Positions 47,018 to 55,759 of a DNA stretch of 64,000 nt are shown here, piece after piece. Source of the DNA: Salegentibacter tibetensis (GTDB taxonomy: Bacteria; Bacteroidota; Bacteroidia; Flavobacteriales; Flavobacteriaceae); contig NZ_JAIQZA010000017.1 of the NCBI RefSeq assembly GCF_020164485.1, positions 1 to 64,000 on the forward strand. The letters run 5' to 3'. A program made the translations under genes and the position numbers. Numbering within the stretch: the stretch's first letter is position 1; the number at the start of each line of letters is the position of its first letter. The notes beneath the pieces are model-generated. The model ran no database searches, was not told the origin of the DNA, and saw only the letters and a program-made list of their open reading frames with translations.

Positions 47018-47983
47018 TTATTTTTTAAATGTTAGTTGCCAATTGTCATTTCCTTTTAAAATATTTTCTGCGGAATATTTTTGCGATTCTTCTTCACTTA
47101 GTTGTTTAGACCAGGAAACCCTTTCTTCCACATTTGCACCGGGCCCGGTGGAATTATATTCAGCATAAAACGCGGTTTTTTCGGTTTCTGGTTTACTCCA
47201 GTTATACCAGCCTTCTTTTTTAATATGATCGCCCATTTCAGTATTGATAAAAACAGTTTGGGCATAATCGCGCCAGGGTCTGCCAAGATAAACGCTTTCT
47301 TTTGGGGCATCGCCGGTAAGTTTACAATTGATGAAAACAAAACCGTGTTCAGCATCTTTTTCTGTGGAAGCGGCGGTAATATAATGCCCGCCATTTTTGG
47401 AATAAATTTCGCAATCCTCAAAAACCGCAGTTGACCACCCAAATATGAAATCGGTGCCACCTTCTATATAACAGTTTTTATAGTATTGTCTACTATCGCG
47501 ACCGTGCGGGTAAAGCGTATCCTGGAACCCGAGAAAACGGCAATTTTCAAAAATAACCTTATCACCATCTATCCGAACCGCCACAGCCTGGCCTACCGGC
47601 CCTGCCGAATTTTCAAAAGTGATATTCTTTGCCTGAAACCCATCACCAAAAACAAAAAAACTGGTTGATCCTGTGGTTCCCATTTCTTCACCGAACTTGT
47701 TCTCTTTAGAAGCATAATCGTCGTAAGTCACTATGGTTTCCTCTGCTTTTTCTGCAATAAGTTGCACATTCGTTTTTGAATCGGGTAACACTAACTTTTC
47801 TTTATATGTCCCCGTTTTCAGGAAAATTGTAGTCGGTTTTTTCTTAAAATCGGGCACAGCCATAAATGCTTCCTGTAATTGGGTATAGTCGCCGCTACCA
47901 TCGGCAGCCACAATTATATCATAATCCTGCGCCTGAAGACAGTTTATTGTAAAAAATAGTATAAAGGATAAGCGATATAACAT
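47018..47983 (-). CDS. Pectin methylesterase, CE8 (second copy)
   Basis: A 321-residue secreted pectinesterase; signal peptide ends LQAQD. CE8 motifs are intact: GPVGQAVAVRIDGD, catalytic Asp in GFQDTLYPHGRDSRQYYKNCY, second Asp in EGGTDFIFGWSTAVFE, and LGRPWRDYAQTVFINTEMG. It lies 5 bases after GH105. Its C-terminal segment ERVSWSKQLSEEE closely resembles a segment in the relic at 53358-53825. Confidence 0.94.
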   Translation of the reverse strand: MLYRLSFILFFTINCLQAQDYDIIVAADGSGDYTQLQEAFMAVPDFKKKPTTIFLKTGTYKEKLVLPDSKTNVQLIAEKAEETIVTYDDYASKENKFGEEMGTTGSTSFFVFGDGFQAKNITFENSAGPVGQAVAVRIDGDKVIFENCRFLGFQDTLYPHGRDSRQYYKNCYIEGGTDFIFGWSTAVFEDCEIYSKNGGHYITAASTEKDAEHGFVFINCKLTGDAPKESVYLGRPWRDYAQTVFINTEMGDHIKKEGWYNWSKPETEKTAFYAEYNSTGPGANVEERVSWSKQLSEEESQKYSAENILKGNDNWQLTFKK

Positions 47984-47988
47984 CGGGC

Positions 47989-49224
47989 TTATTGATCAAG
48001 GTTTTCATAATAAATGGAAGCTAAAATAAAAGGTCCAACTCCTTTTGGATCGTCGTCCCTAATGATCTCGTTGATATAATATTCATAAGAACCATCACGA
48101 TAAGGATCGCCTCCCAATCCGGCTACACCATTTACCTTTGTAAGACTAACGGTACCATCTTCATTTTCACGAACAAATTCTTCTAAAACACCTTCGTAAG
48201 CTTTAATTCCGGCTTGTTTATGTTCTTCAGTTAAATAACCTTTTTCCGCTCCTTTCAGCAGAAAATAAGAAAACATATTTGAGGCTGATGCTTCAAGATA
48301 ATTACCTTCACGTTCTCCCTGATCCATCACCTGATACCAGGTTCCGGTTTCATGCTGATATTTTAAGATTCCATCGGCAAGTTTTTGGGCTACATCAATG
48401 ATATTTCCCCTCTCCGGGTGATCTTCCGGTAGAAAATCTAATACATCTACCAAGGCCATACTAAACCAGCCAATACTTCTCCCCCAGTAATTCGAGGAAA
48501 GCCCCGTTTCTGGATCTGCCCAACGTTGCTCTTTACTTTCGTCCCAGGCGTGGTGAAAAAGACCACTTTCTTCGCTATAATGGTATTTATTCACCAGGGA
48601 AATTTGATTGGCCACGTCATCAAACAATTCCGGCTCGTCGAAATTTTTGGCGTAACGAGCCAAAAATGGTGAGCCCATATACAAACCGTCCAACCACATT
48701 TGAGAAGGATAGATTTTTTTATGCCAAAAACCACCTTCTTCTGTTCTTGGATGTTCCCGCATTTGGTCACGCAACATCTCTATGGCTTTTTTATATTTTT
48801 CCTTATCGGTTTCTTTATAAAGTCCGATTAGGAAACGTCCACCCTGAACGCGGTCAATATTATAATCTGACTGTTTGTAGGTTTTGATAGATCCGTCTTC
48901 TTCAACCATAAAATCGGCGAAATTCTTAATGTAATCCAGGTATTTCTCATCTCCGGTTTCTTTATAAAGCTTCTCCATGGAAGTCATTATAAGTCCGTGA
49001 GAGTATTCCCATTTCGGTTTTTCATTAAAATCCAATGACCAGCCTTCGGGGTTTCTTTTAATCTCCGAATCTGCCATCCAGGTAGAATACTTTTTTGTTG
49101 CAGTAGTATCCTGTTTTTCTGCCTGAGCAATATCTTTATTTTCTCCCCCATTTTTGCAGGAAAAAAACATTCCCGTAATGAGAAAAAGTAGAAGTGATTT
49201 TTTTAATAGCTGCGGTTTTTTCAT
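47989..49224 (-). CDS. GH105 unsaturated rhamnogalacturonyl/galacturonyl hydrolase
   Basis: A 411-residue lipoprotein (signal peptide ending FFSC). It is an (alpha/alpha)6 barrel of the GH105 (YteR/YesR) type, with WEYSHGLIMTSMEKLYKETG, MWLDGLYMGSPFLARYAK holding the catalytic Asp, and NYWGRSIGWFSMALVDVLDFLP. It removes the unsaturated uronate left at the non-reducing end by pectate or rhamnogalacturonan lyases, giving the substrate of KduI. It lies between the triple-fusion protein and CE8 in the operon. The lipobox suggests a periplasmic or membrane-attached location. Confidence 0.93.
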   Translation of the reverse strand: MKKPQLLKKSLLLFLITGMFFSCKNGGENKDIAQAEKQDTTATKKYSTWMADSEIKRNPEGWSLDFNEKPKWEYSHGLIMTSMEKLYKETGDEKYLDYIKNFADFMVEEDGSIKTYKQSDYNIDRVQGGRFLIGLYKETDKEKYKKAIEMLRDQMREHPRTEEGGFWHKKIYPSQMWLDGLYMGSPFLARYAKNFDEPELFDDVANQISLVNKYHYSEESGLFHHAWDESKEQRWADPETGLSSNYWGRSIGWFSMALVDVLDFLPEDHPERGNIIDVAQKLADGILKYQHETGTWYQVMDQGEREGNYLEASASNMFSYFLLKGAEKGYLTEEHKQAGIKAYEGVLEEFVRENEDGTVSLTKVNGVAGLGGDPYRDGSYEYYINEIIRDDDPKGVGPFILASIYYENLDQ

Positions 49225-49233
49225 TGTTATAAA

Positions 49234-52173
49234 TTATTTAAGGTCGTTTTTTAAAGTTTTATCCAGAAAATCCAGAGTATAGGTTAATGTGTTTTCAAAC
49301 CAGGGTTCCATTAGCCAAAAAGAATGTGGGGAATTGGGAATTGTGTGTACTTCGGAATAAATATTATGTTTTTCCATTATTCCTATCATATCGTCCCGAC
49401 CGGCGTGAAAACGTGGTTGTGCGCTGTTTATAAAAAGTGTTGGTGGCGTATTCTCATCTACATATTCCAAAGGAGAAGCATTTTGCCAGTTTTGCGGATT
49501 TTCAGCCTGAAGTCCGCCTAACCATAAACCGGCAATTTCACTTTCTTCGGCTTCGGGATGGATAAAAGATACAATCCCGTCAATATTTATTATAGCCTGA
49601 ACCTGATCCTGGTTTTTAAAATCATCTTTAAGAAACTTTTTATTTCCTGAAGTAACCCCGAGTAATGTTGCGAGTTGTGCTCCGGCTGAAGTTCCCAAGA
49701 CAGCAATTTTATCCGGATCTATTCCAAATTCTGAAGCATTTTTTCGCATCCAGGAAAGTGTGGTTTTTAAATCTTGAACTGCAGCGGGAAATTTAGCTTC
49801 CCTACTTAATCGGTAATTGGCTACCACTGCGACATACCCGTTTTTGGCAAGATGTTGTCCCATAGTTTGCTGGTTCTCCTTGCTTCCAGAAACCCAGCCT
49901 CCCCCGTGAATTAAAAGCACGGCAGGATGATTTTTTCCTTTTTTTGGTGAGTACACATCGGCTTTTAATTCACTGCCGTCTATTTCTCGGTAAATCAGGT
50001 TTTCCCGGGCTATAATTTTATCAGAATCTAAGGGTTGAATCGGTTTTATAAACGGATAATTCTTCTTAAGCTTTTCGTAGGTGGTTTCAATGGTGTAAGG
50101 TGATATTGAAATAGGTTCTTCATTAAAGAGCGTAAGGTTTTTCATTTCATCAAAAACCAGCTGAGCAACTGCCTTAGCGCCTGCCGGCTGAAAATGAGTG
50201 TTATCATCCTGCCCATCAGGATAAGCTTCGTATTTTCCGGCAGGCAGATTCATAAAATAATTTTCAGTTACATAATCCTTTCCTTTTTTGGTAAAAAACT
50301 CCTGTGAACTTTGATTCAAATCGATTAGATGCACGTTAAGCTCTTTCGCTACTTCTTTAACAGCAGGATCATATTCACCGTGAATATTGCCTAGTTTCCT
50401 CTCTTCCCAGGGATAATTTCTGGCTACCGGAGTAAGTAAAATTGGAATCGCATTTTTTTCCCTCGTTTGTTTCACGAAAAGTCTTAAAAATTCTTTGTAA
50501 CCTTCTACATCTACATATCTTTCATGCTTCTCTTTTGAAGCATCATTGTGCCCCAACTGAATTAATACCAAATCGTTTTCTTCCAAATCTTCATAAATCG
50601 CCCGCCAACGTCCTTCCTGAAAAAAAGTTCTTGTACTGCGACCACCCCTGGCGCGATTATCAACTTCAACACTATCAGTTTTTAACAGCCCGTTTACATT
50701 TTGAAGGCTATCCTTTGAAAAAAACTGTTGAAAAACCTGCCCCCATCCCATAAGTGGATAACGGGTTGTCATATAATCCTTTCCGGATTCATAATTATCG
50801 GAATAATCGGCCATTGTAGAATCGCCGGCAAGATAGATAGTGGTGATAGCAGGGTTTCCTACTAATTCATTCAAATATACTTCCAGGTTAGTATATGTTT
50901 CATGAAGGTCATTAGCCGCATCATCAGCTTTTTGGGGATTTAAATTATTGGCAATTTCCCAGGTATCGGGCATACCATCGTTGTCAGAATCCTTTTCGGG
51001 TTCACCAGACTTTAACTCCGGCCAACCACCTACGTCTTCCTGTGAATCAATTATGCCATTTTTAAAGCTTGCAGTGCTTTTTCGAAGATCGTTAATGACC
51101 CGTTTATCAACCGCATCCTGGCGCATACTGGCTCCTGCATTTTTCAACACCAGTTCATAGGCCTCGCGGGCATTTTGTGTCTTTACATTTTCTGATACAT
51201 TCCTCGCTTTTTCCATTCGAGCGGCATTGGGATCTTTAATGTCCACTCCCCTCCAGTTATTTTGAGTCACTTCTTCAGAACCTTCCATGATATTTCCATC
51301 AATGTAAAAATCGCCATAAGGTTCATAAGGCTCCAAAATTCTTTCTCTTTTTGAAGAAGAAGTTGCGGGTCCAGGTTTATAATAATTATTGATCATATTA
51401 TAGGTGCCACTTTCACCTCCATAAACGCTGTTGCTACCCCAGTTATAAATAACGTTATTCCTGAAATCAACAAATTCATCCTCCGAATTAGCAGTAGTCT
51501 CTGAACCGCTAAATCTTGGATTCCGACTGTTGTTATTGGCTATCAAATTATGATGGAAAGAAGCTTTTTCACCCCCCCAAATGCTTCCATATCCATGAGC
51601 GCCTTTACCGTGAACCGAACGGTTTAAAGCTTCAGAAATTATACACCATTGCATAGTAAAATTTTTGTTCCCATAAAACGATGCATTCTCATCGGTCGCC
51701 CAACTTATTGAGCAATGGTCAATGATCACGTTCTTGGTATCTCTACCTCCCAGGGCATCGCCAACTGCTTCATTACTATCTCCCATTCTAAACCGCATAT
51801 ACCTAATAATCACATTATCGGCTTTTACTGAAACTGGATAACCCTTTAAGGTGATTCCTTCTCCGGGAGCGGTTTGCCCGGCTATGGTAAGATTGCCCTT
51901 GCCTCTATTTATATCTAATGGCGATTTAAGTTCTATTGTACCGGAGACTTCAAAAACAATGGTTCGTGAACTGCTTTTTACAATACCTTTTCTAAGACTT
52001 CCCTCTCCATCGTCATTAAGATTGGTTACTTTATAAATTTCACCCCCTCTTCCTCCTGTAGCATAACGGCCAAAACCTTCGGCGGAAGGAAAGGCCAATT
52101 CTTGCGCCTCTGCCAGGAACGGAGCGGAGAGAAGACTAATAACCATTAAACATTTTTTAAAAAAGGAAAGCAT
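49234..52173 (-). CDS. Trifunctional fusion: PL1 pectate lyase, CE12 acetylesterase and alpha/beta-hydrolase esterase
   Basis: A 979-residue secreted protein (signal peptide 1-23, ending AEAQ). Residues about 25-430 form a PL1-type right-handed beta-helix (AEGFGRYATGGRGGEIYKVT, IIDHCSISWATDEN, NNNSRNPRFSG) ending with a calcium-type DSDNDGMPD linker. Residues about 446-700 are a CE12 SGNH domain with GDST (450-453), RARGGRSTRTF, LGHND and DDNTHF. Residues about 715-979 are an alpha/beta hydrolase of the BD-FAE type, with the oxyanion HGGGW (about 757), nucleophile GTSAG (about 829) and a C-terminal SPHSF His. All three active sites look complete. It would cleave the chain and remove acetyl and perhaps other ester groups at the same place. 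Confidence 0.9.
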   Translation of the reverse strand: MLSFFKKCLMVISLLSAPFLAEAQELAFPSAEGFGRYATGGRGGEIYKVTNLNDDGEGSLRKGIVKSSSRTIVFEVSGTIELKSPLDINRGKGNLTIAGQTAPGEGITLKGYPVSVKADNVIIRYMRFRMGDSNEAVGDALGGRDTKNVIIDHCSISWATDENASFYGNKNFTMQWCIISEALNRSVHGKGAHGYGSIWGGEKASFHHNLIANNNSRNPRFSGSETTANSEDEFVDFRNNVIYNWGSNSVYGGESGTYNMINNYYKPGPATSSSKRERILEPYEPYGDFYIDGNIMEGSEEVTQNNWRGVDIKDPNAARMEKARNVSENVKTQNAREAYELVLKNAGASMRQDAVDKRVINDLRKSTASFKNGIIDSQEDVGGWPELKSGEPEKDSDNDGMPDTWEIANNLNPQKADDAANDLHETYTNLEVYLNELVGNPAITTIYLAGDSTMADYSDNYESGKDYMTTRYPLMGWGQVFQQFFSKDSLQNVNGLLKTDSVEVDNRARGGRSTRTFFQEGRWRAIYEDLEENDLVLIQLGHNDASKEKHERYVDVEGYKEFLRLFVKQTREKNAIPILLTPVARNYPWEERKLGNIHGEYDPAVKEVAKELNVHLIDLNQSSQEFFTKKGKDYVTENYFMNLPAGKYEAYPDGQDDNTHFQPAGAKAVAQLVFDEMKNLTLFNEEPISISPYTIETTYEKLKKNYPFIKPIQPLDSDKIIARENLIYREIDGSELKADVYSPKKGKNHPAVLLIHGGGWVSGSKENQQTMGQHLAKNGYVAVVANYRLSREAKFPAAVQDLKTTLSWMRKNASEFGIDPDKIAVLGTSAGAQLATLLGVTSGNKKFLKDDFKNQDQVQAIINIDGIVSFIHPEAEESEIAGLWLGGLQAENPQNWQNASPLEYVDENTPPTLFINSAQPRFHAGRDDMIGIMEKHNIYSEVHTIPNSPHSFWLMEPWFENTLTYTLDFLDKTLKNDLK

Positions 52174-52214
52174 ATATTTAGTTTATTCGATTAAGTTAAG
52201 GTTCTGATTTTGGA

Positions 52215-53342
52215 TTATTTTATTAGTCGACCTTCCCAGGCGGGGTAATCGGTTTCGAGTAGTCCCTGAGCATAGTTCTTTAAATAGCTATAGCCCATTC
52301 GGCGCTCGTGTTCTATTTCGTTCAGTTCATCTTTTACAATTCCGTCCCTTCCAACAAACATTGGACGTCCTGTCCCAATTTCATTAAATCTAGCCCAAAG
52401 GGGATCGCCATTTGGATCGTTAACCACCACCCGGTCACGCCCTCCGGGCAAATTAGGCGCATCTACGAAGACAACTTTCTTTCCGGTTATTTTGTGTTCT
52501 TTAAACCAGTTAATAGACTCTCGTATAGCCATTTTAACTTCATCAGAAGGATTTTGTATTTCCATGAGGTATTTAATAATTCCCACGCTCTCACCGCCGC
52601 TTAAGGAAGGTAATTCATAATCCCTTGCTTTTGCCGGACTCAAATCTTCCCGGTGATGTTGGGCACACCAAACAGTGCCTTTTCCATCTATGCGCACCTG
52701 CATTTTAAGAATTACCTCCAGGCCTTTATCAATTGCTTCTTTCGCGTTCTGGCGGCGTTCGATATCCACAAAATCATAAGGTTCTTTTTGAAAAGCGATA
52801 TCCCGCAATAAATTCATTACACCCATCATTGCGCCATCATTAAAAGTAATATGCTCGTAATAGCCTTCTCTAACTGGATAAAACTGCGGCCATCCCCCAT
52901 TCTCATATTGAGCTGCCAGAAGAAAATCAACTCCTTTGAGAAAAGCATCCCCGTATTTTTTATCGCCGGTTTCATCATAAACTTTTGCGAGATATCGCAT
53001 TTGCGTATGGGTAGCATCATTATCGATGGTAGTACCAAATTTCCCAGACTTCTTCTCCTCTAAGGAAGCCTTATCCTGGGAGTCGAGGCGCTTGGCCATA
53101 TCAATATTCTTTAGCCAGCCTCCGTTATTATTTTGGTAGAGCAAGACATTATCCGCTATTCTTTTTGCATTCTGAGAAGCATACCATTGTTTTTCCTGTC
53201 GCTGCGCTTCTTCCCAGGAAATTTGTTCAGAGTTTTGAGCATTTGTTTTTCCCGAAATCAGTATAAAAAGAGGGATAAAGGCAAAAACCAGGACATTTTG
53301 GCAATTGATTTTTTCACTAGCTATAATTTGGAAAAGTCTCAT
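52215..53342 (-). CDS. PL10 pectate lyase
   Basis: A 375-residue secreted lyase (signal peptide to about 36, ending TNAQN). PL10 features are LLYQNNNGGWLKNIDMA, TTIDNDATHTQMRYLAKVY, NGGWPQFYP, TFNDGAMMGVMNLL, WCAQHHREDLSPAKARDYELPSLSGGES and the C-terminal GRPMFVGRDG. The Arg of AKARDYELPS is the expected catalytic base, and the Asp and Asn residues of the earlier segments bind calcium. It cuts polygalacturonate by beta-elimination. It heads the extracellular-enzyme operon and is preceded by a gene relic rather than by a clear promoter. Confidence 0.93.
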   Translation of the reverse strand: MRLFQIIASEKINCQNVLVFAFIPLFILISGKTNAQNSEQISWEEAQRQEKQWYASQNAKRIADNVLLYQNNNGGWLKNIDMAKRLDSQDKASLEEKKSGKFGTTIDNDATHTQMRYLAKVYDETGDKKYGDAFLKGVDFLLAAQYENGGWPQFYPVREGYYEHITFNDGAMMGVMNLLRDIAFQKEPYDFVDIERRQNAKEAIDKGLEVILKMQVRIDGKGTVWCAQHHREDLSPAKARDYELPSLSGGESVGIIKYLMEIQNPSDEVKMAIRESINWFKEHKITGKKVVFVDAPNLPGGRDRVVVNDPNGDPLWARFNEIGTGRPMFVGRDGIVKDELNEIEHERRMGYSYLKNYAQGLLETDYPAWEGRLIK

Positions 53343-53357
53343 ATTAAAATCTATTTT

Positions 53358-53825
53358 TTATCGGAATCTCTTCATCTTTTCGATCTTATCACGTGGATCC
53401 CAGTTGTAAGTATTTGGAGGATTGGTATAACTGCTACCTAAAACATTCTCTATCGTGTATTCCTGAATCTCAGATTCAGAGATCTGGACTGCCCAATCTA
53501 CCCTTTCTTCTGGAGTTGCCTTCACCTGATGAATTATATTCTGCATAGCGTGCTGTTTCCTCATTATCTTCTTCTCCCCAATTAAAGAAACATTATTTTT
53601 ATTTTCGGGAAGATCAAGATCACCTGAAGTGCCAAGGGATGGCTCCTCTAAAGAAAGCTCAGGCCAACCTCCAACATCTGCCTGAGTATCTATAACTCCT
53701 AAACCACTTCCGTTAGAAGCTTCATAGGTATAGGTCCCGGTTTTTACTTCTTCAGAAATACGCTCATCAACTTCATCCCGAACCAAAGATGCTCCCAATT
53801 CGGATTCGAGTTTGAAGCCCAGCAA
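53358..53825 (-). pseudogene. Relic joining the C-terminal parts of a PL1 lyase and a CE8 esterase
   Basis: A 155-codon frame that has only a TTG to start from and no signal peptide. Its first part, LGASLVRDEVDERISEEVK...GVIDTQADVGGWPEL, matches the end of the PL1 domain in the neighbouring fusion protein (GASMRQDAVDKRVINDLRK, IIDSQEDVGGWPEL). Its last part, ERVDWAVQISESEIQEYTIENVLG, matches the C-terminal end of the CE8 proteins (ERVSWSKQLSEEESQKYSAENILK). Both catalytic domains are missing. The simplest reading is a former PL1-CE8 gene, or two genes, that lost its core by deletion. It lies between the terminator after PL9 and the PL10 gene. Confidence 0.75.
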
Positions 53826-53845
53826 ACCTGTCTTCTTAAATAAAA

Positions 53846-53889
53846 GGCACTATTAACCGAATTATGAAAAAAATTCAGTCAATAGTGCC
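53846..53889. terminator. Hairpin terminator after the PL9 gene
   Basis: GGCACTATT (53846-53854) pairs with AATAGTGCC (53881-53889). The pairing continues inward to 18 bases with two mismatches, around a loop of A residues. On the minus strand it is followed by TTTTA. It begins 20 bases after the PL9 stop and should end the PL9 transcript. Confidence 0.65.
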
Positions 53890-53908
53890 AAATTATAAAT
53901 AATTCAGT

Positions 53909-55759
53909 TTAATATTCAAACGCCCCTAAATCTGGTGCCGAGCCGTTAAAAGGCAAGCCTACATCCACTCCTTTGTCGATCAAATCGCTACCAGGGGTTA
54001 GATGGAAAAAGCTAACATCCGGAAGACTTCCATCTTCTTTTCTAGGCCCCGTCAACTCTTCATAATCAATGCTTTCAAAGTCTTCAAAAGTCGTCTCAAT
54101 ACCATCCATCCAGCTATTGTTTGTAACATCGAGAGTAGTTGCATTGATGCTTCCTACTTCTCCAAGTACATTACTATTCTTTATGGTTAACTTCTCCAGA
54201 GGATTTGTATTGCCAAAAGCATAATTCCTACCATTATCATAAGCAGAGCAGTTGTATAGAGTTACATTACCCCTATTACTGTTATGATCGAAACCATCAG
54301 ATGCGTTACCAACTGCTAAACAATTCAAATAAATAGCATCATGCTTTAAATCCTTGTTATCGCTTCCTCCGGTTTTAAATCCGTTGCCATCACCTCCGCT
54401 AGGAGTGCCGTCTTTTAAATAGCCATTTTCTATGGCCCAGCAATTTTCGTAAATAGTAGTAACATTATCGGCATTCCTTAAATAGCCATCCCAGCCATCA
54501 TCCAGATTTCGCCACGCCCTGCAACCAACAAATTTGTTGCCGGTGCCAACGTCTAACTTGCTTGCAAACCCGTCGGCATTCTCAATTGTAGAGTCAGCGT
54601 TAAAGTATGAGTCGCAATTTAGGATTGTGTTGTTAGATGCACCACTATCCAGCTGAAGCCCTGTATCTGCACATTCAGAAAAAGTACAGAATTCAATGAA
54701 GTTATTGTTACCTGTTATATTTAATCCGTTATCCCCCGCTTTATAAACATCAATGCCTTTAATATGCCAGTAACTGGCCTCTAGTTCGATTCCTCTGTTA
54801 GAAGAATTTTCAGACATTGAGGAAAAATCAAATTTTGGCCTGGAATCATCTTCCGGGTGTGCTAGTAATGAGATCATATTACTTGCACTACCACTAGTGT
54901 TAATTTTAATGGTTGAATCAAAAGCATACTCACCTCCACGGATATAGATATTTTCACCCGGCATAGCCGCTGCTATAGCATCTAAAATTTCCTGCGAAGT
55001 ACTTACCACTTCACCTTGTATAGAAGATGTATTCTCACCAGTCCTAAAGGAAAATGTGTTGCTTATAGCTGTATTCTTCCCATCGGTGGTTTCTACGTGC
55101 CAGTAATAAATACTATTAGGCTCAACCTCAATTTCTATAGAGGTTTCTGTAAGACCTGTCCATTCCTCAGGTGGGTCCTGATCGCCGTCTACTGTATCTG
55201 CATACAAGGTATAGGTTAAAGGATCTCCATCTGTATCGGTTGAGGCAGCTTCCCATTCTAGGGTAACTTTTCCATCTACGGGTGAAACCATTACCCCAGA
55301 GGCAGGTGATATAAGCGTTGCAGGAAAAGGTACATTATTAGATCCGGGAACGCCAGCAACATAAAACCTGTAAGGTTCTGAGGCTGTAGTTTCTTCTCCA
55401 TCATTCTTTGAAATAACCTTCCAGGTGTAAGGATTACCTCTTTCAAGTCTTACAATTATAGAGGTCGTATTAAGGTTTGGTCTCTGAGTAACTTCCTGAG
55501 TAGCCAAATTAGTGATCACGAGATCATATCTTTCGGCATCACTCGCTTCACTCCATTCAAAAGCTACTTCTGCCATATTAGCTATAACATCTCCAACCTC
55601 ACATTCTGTATTGTTCTCCGGAAGTACCAAACTGGCTACTCCAGGGACCGCATCATTAATTACCTCAGCATCATCGTCTTTAGAGCATGACACCGTTATA
55701 GCACCCATCATAAAAATCAGGAGCAGTTTGTAATAAGGTATATTTATAGGTTTTTTCAT
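53909..55759 (-). CDS. PL9 pectate lyase lipoprotein with two fibronectin III-like domains
   Basis: A 616-residue surface lipoprotein (signal peptide ends ITVSC). Two FnIII-like domains lie at about 35-140 and 145-245 ([20 protein letters not shown]). The rest is a right-handed beta-helix of family PL9. The calcium and catalytic residues known from Dickeya Pel9A fit: an Asp in NADGFASK, then 24 residues later the pair in LDDGWDGYL and the Asp three further on, and the catalytic Lys in [10 protein letters not shown]. It cleaves polygalacturonate by beta-elimination. Its ATG overlaps the stop of the upstream T9SS protein gene by 4 bases, so the two are translationally coupled. Confidence 0.88.
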   Translation of the reverse strand: MKKPINIPYYKLLLIFMMGAITVSCSKDDDAEVINDAVPGVASLVLPENNTECEVGDVIANMAEVAFEWSEASDAERYDLVITNLATQEVTQRPNLNTTSIIVRLERGNPYTWKVISKNDGEETTASEPYRFYVAGVPGSNNVPFPATLISPASGVMVSPVDGKVTLEWEAASTDTDGDPLTYTLYADTVDGDQDPPEEWTGLTETSIEIEVEPNSIYYWHVETTDGKNTAISNTFSFRTGENTSSIQGEVVSTSQEILDAIAAAMPGENIYIRGGEYAFDSTIKINTSGSASNMISLLAHPEDDSRPKFDFSSMSENSSNRGIELEASYWHIKGIDVYKAGDNGLNITGNNNFIEFCTFSECADTGLQLDSGASNNTILNCDSYFNADSTIENADGFASKLDVGTGNKFVGCRAWRNLDDGWDGYLRNADNVTTIYENCWAIENGYLKDGTPSGGDGNGFKTGGSDNKDLKHDAIYLNCLAVGNASDGFDHNSNRGNVTLYNCSAYDNGRNYAFGNTNPLEKLTIKNSNVLGEVGSINATTLDVTNNSWMDGIETTFEDFESIDYEELTGPRKEDGSLPDVSFFHLTPGSDLIDKGVDVGLPFNGSAPDLGAFEY

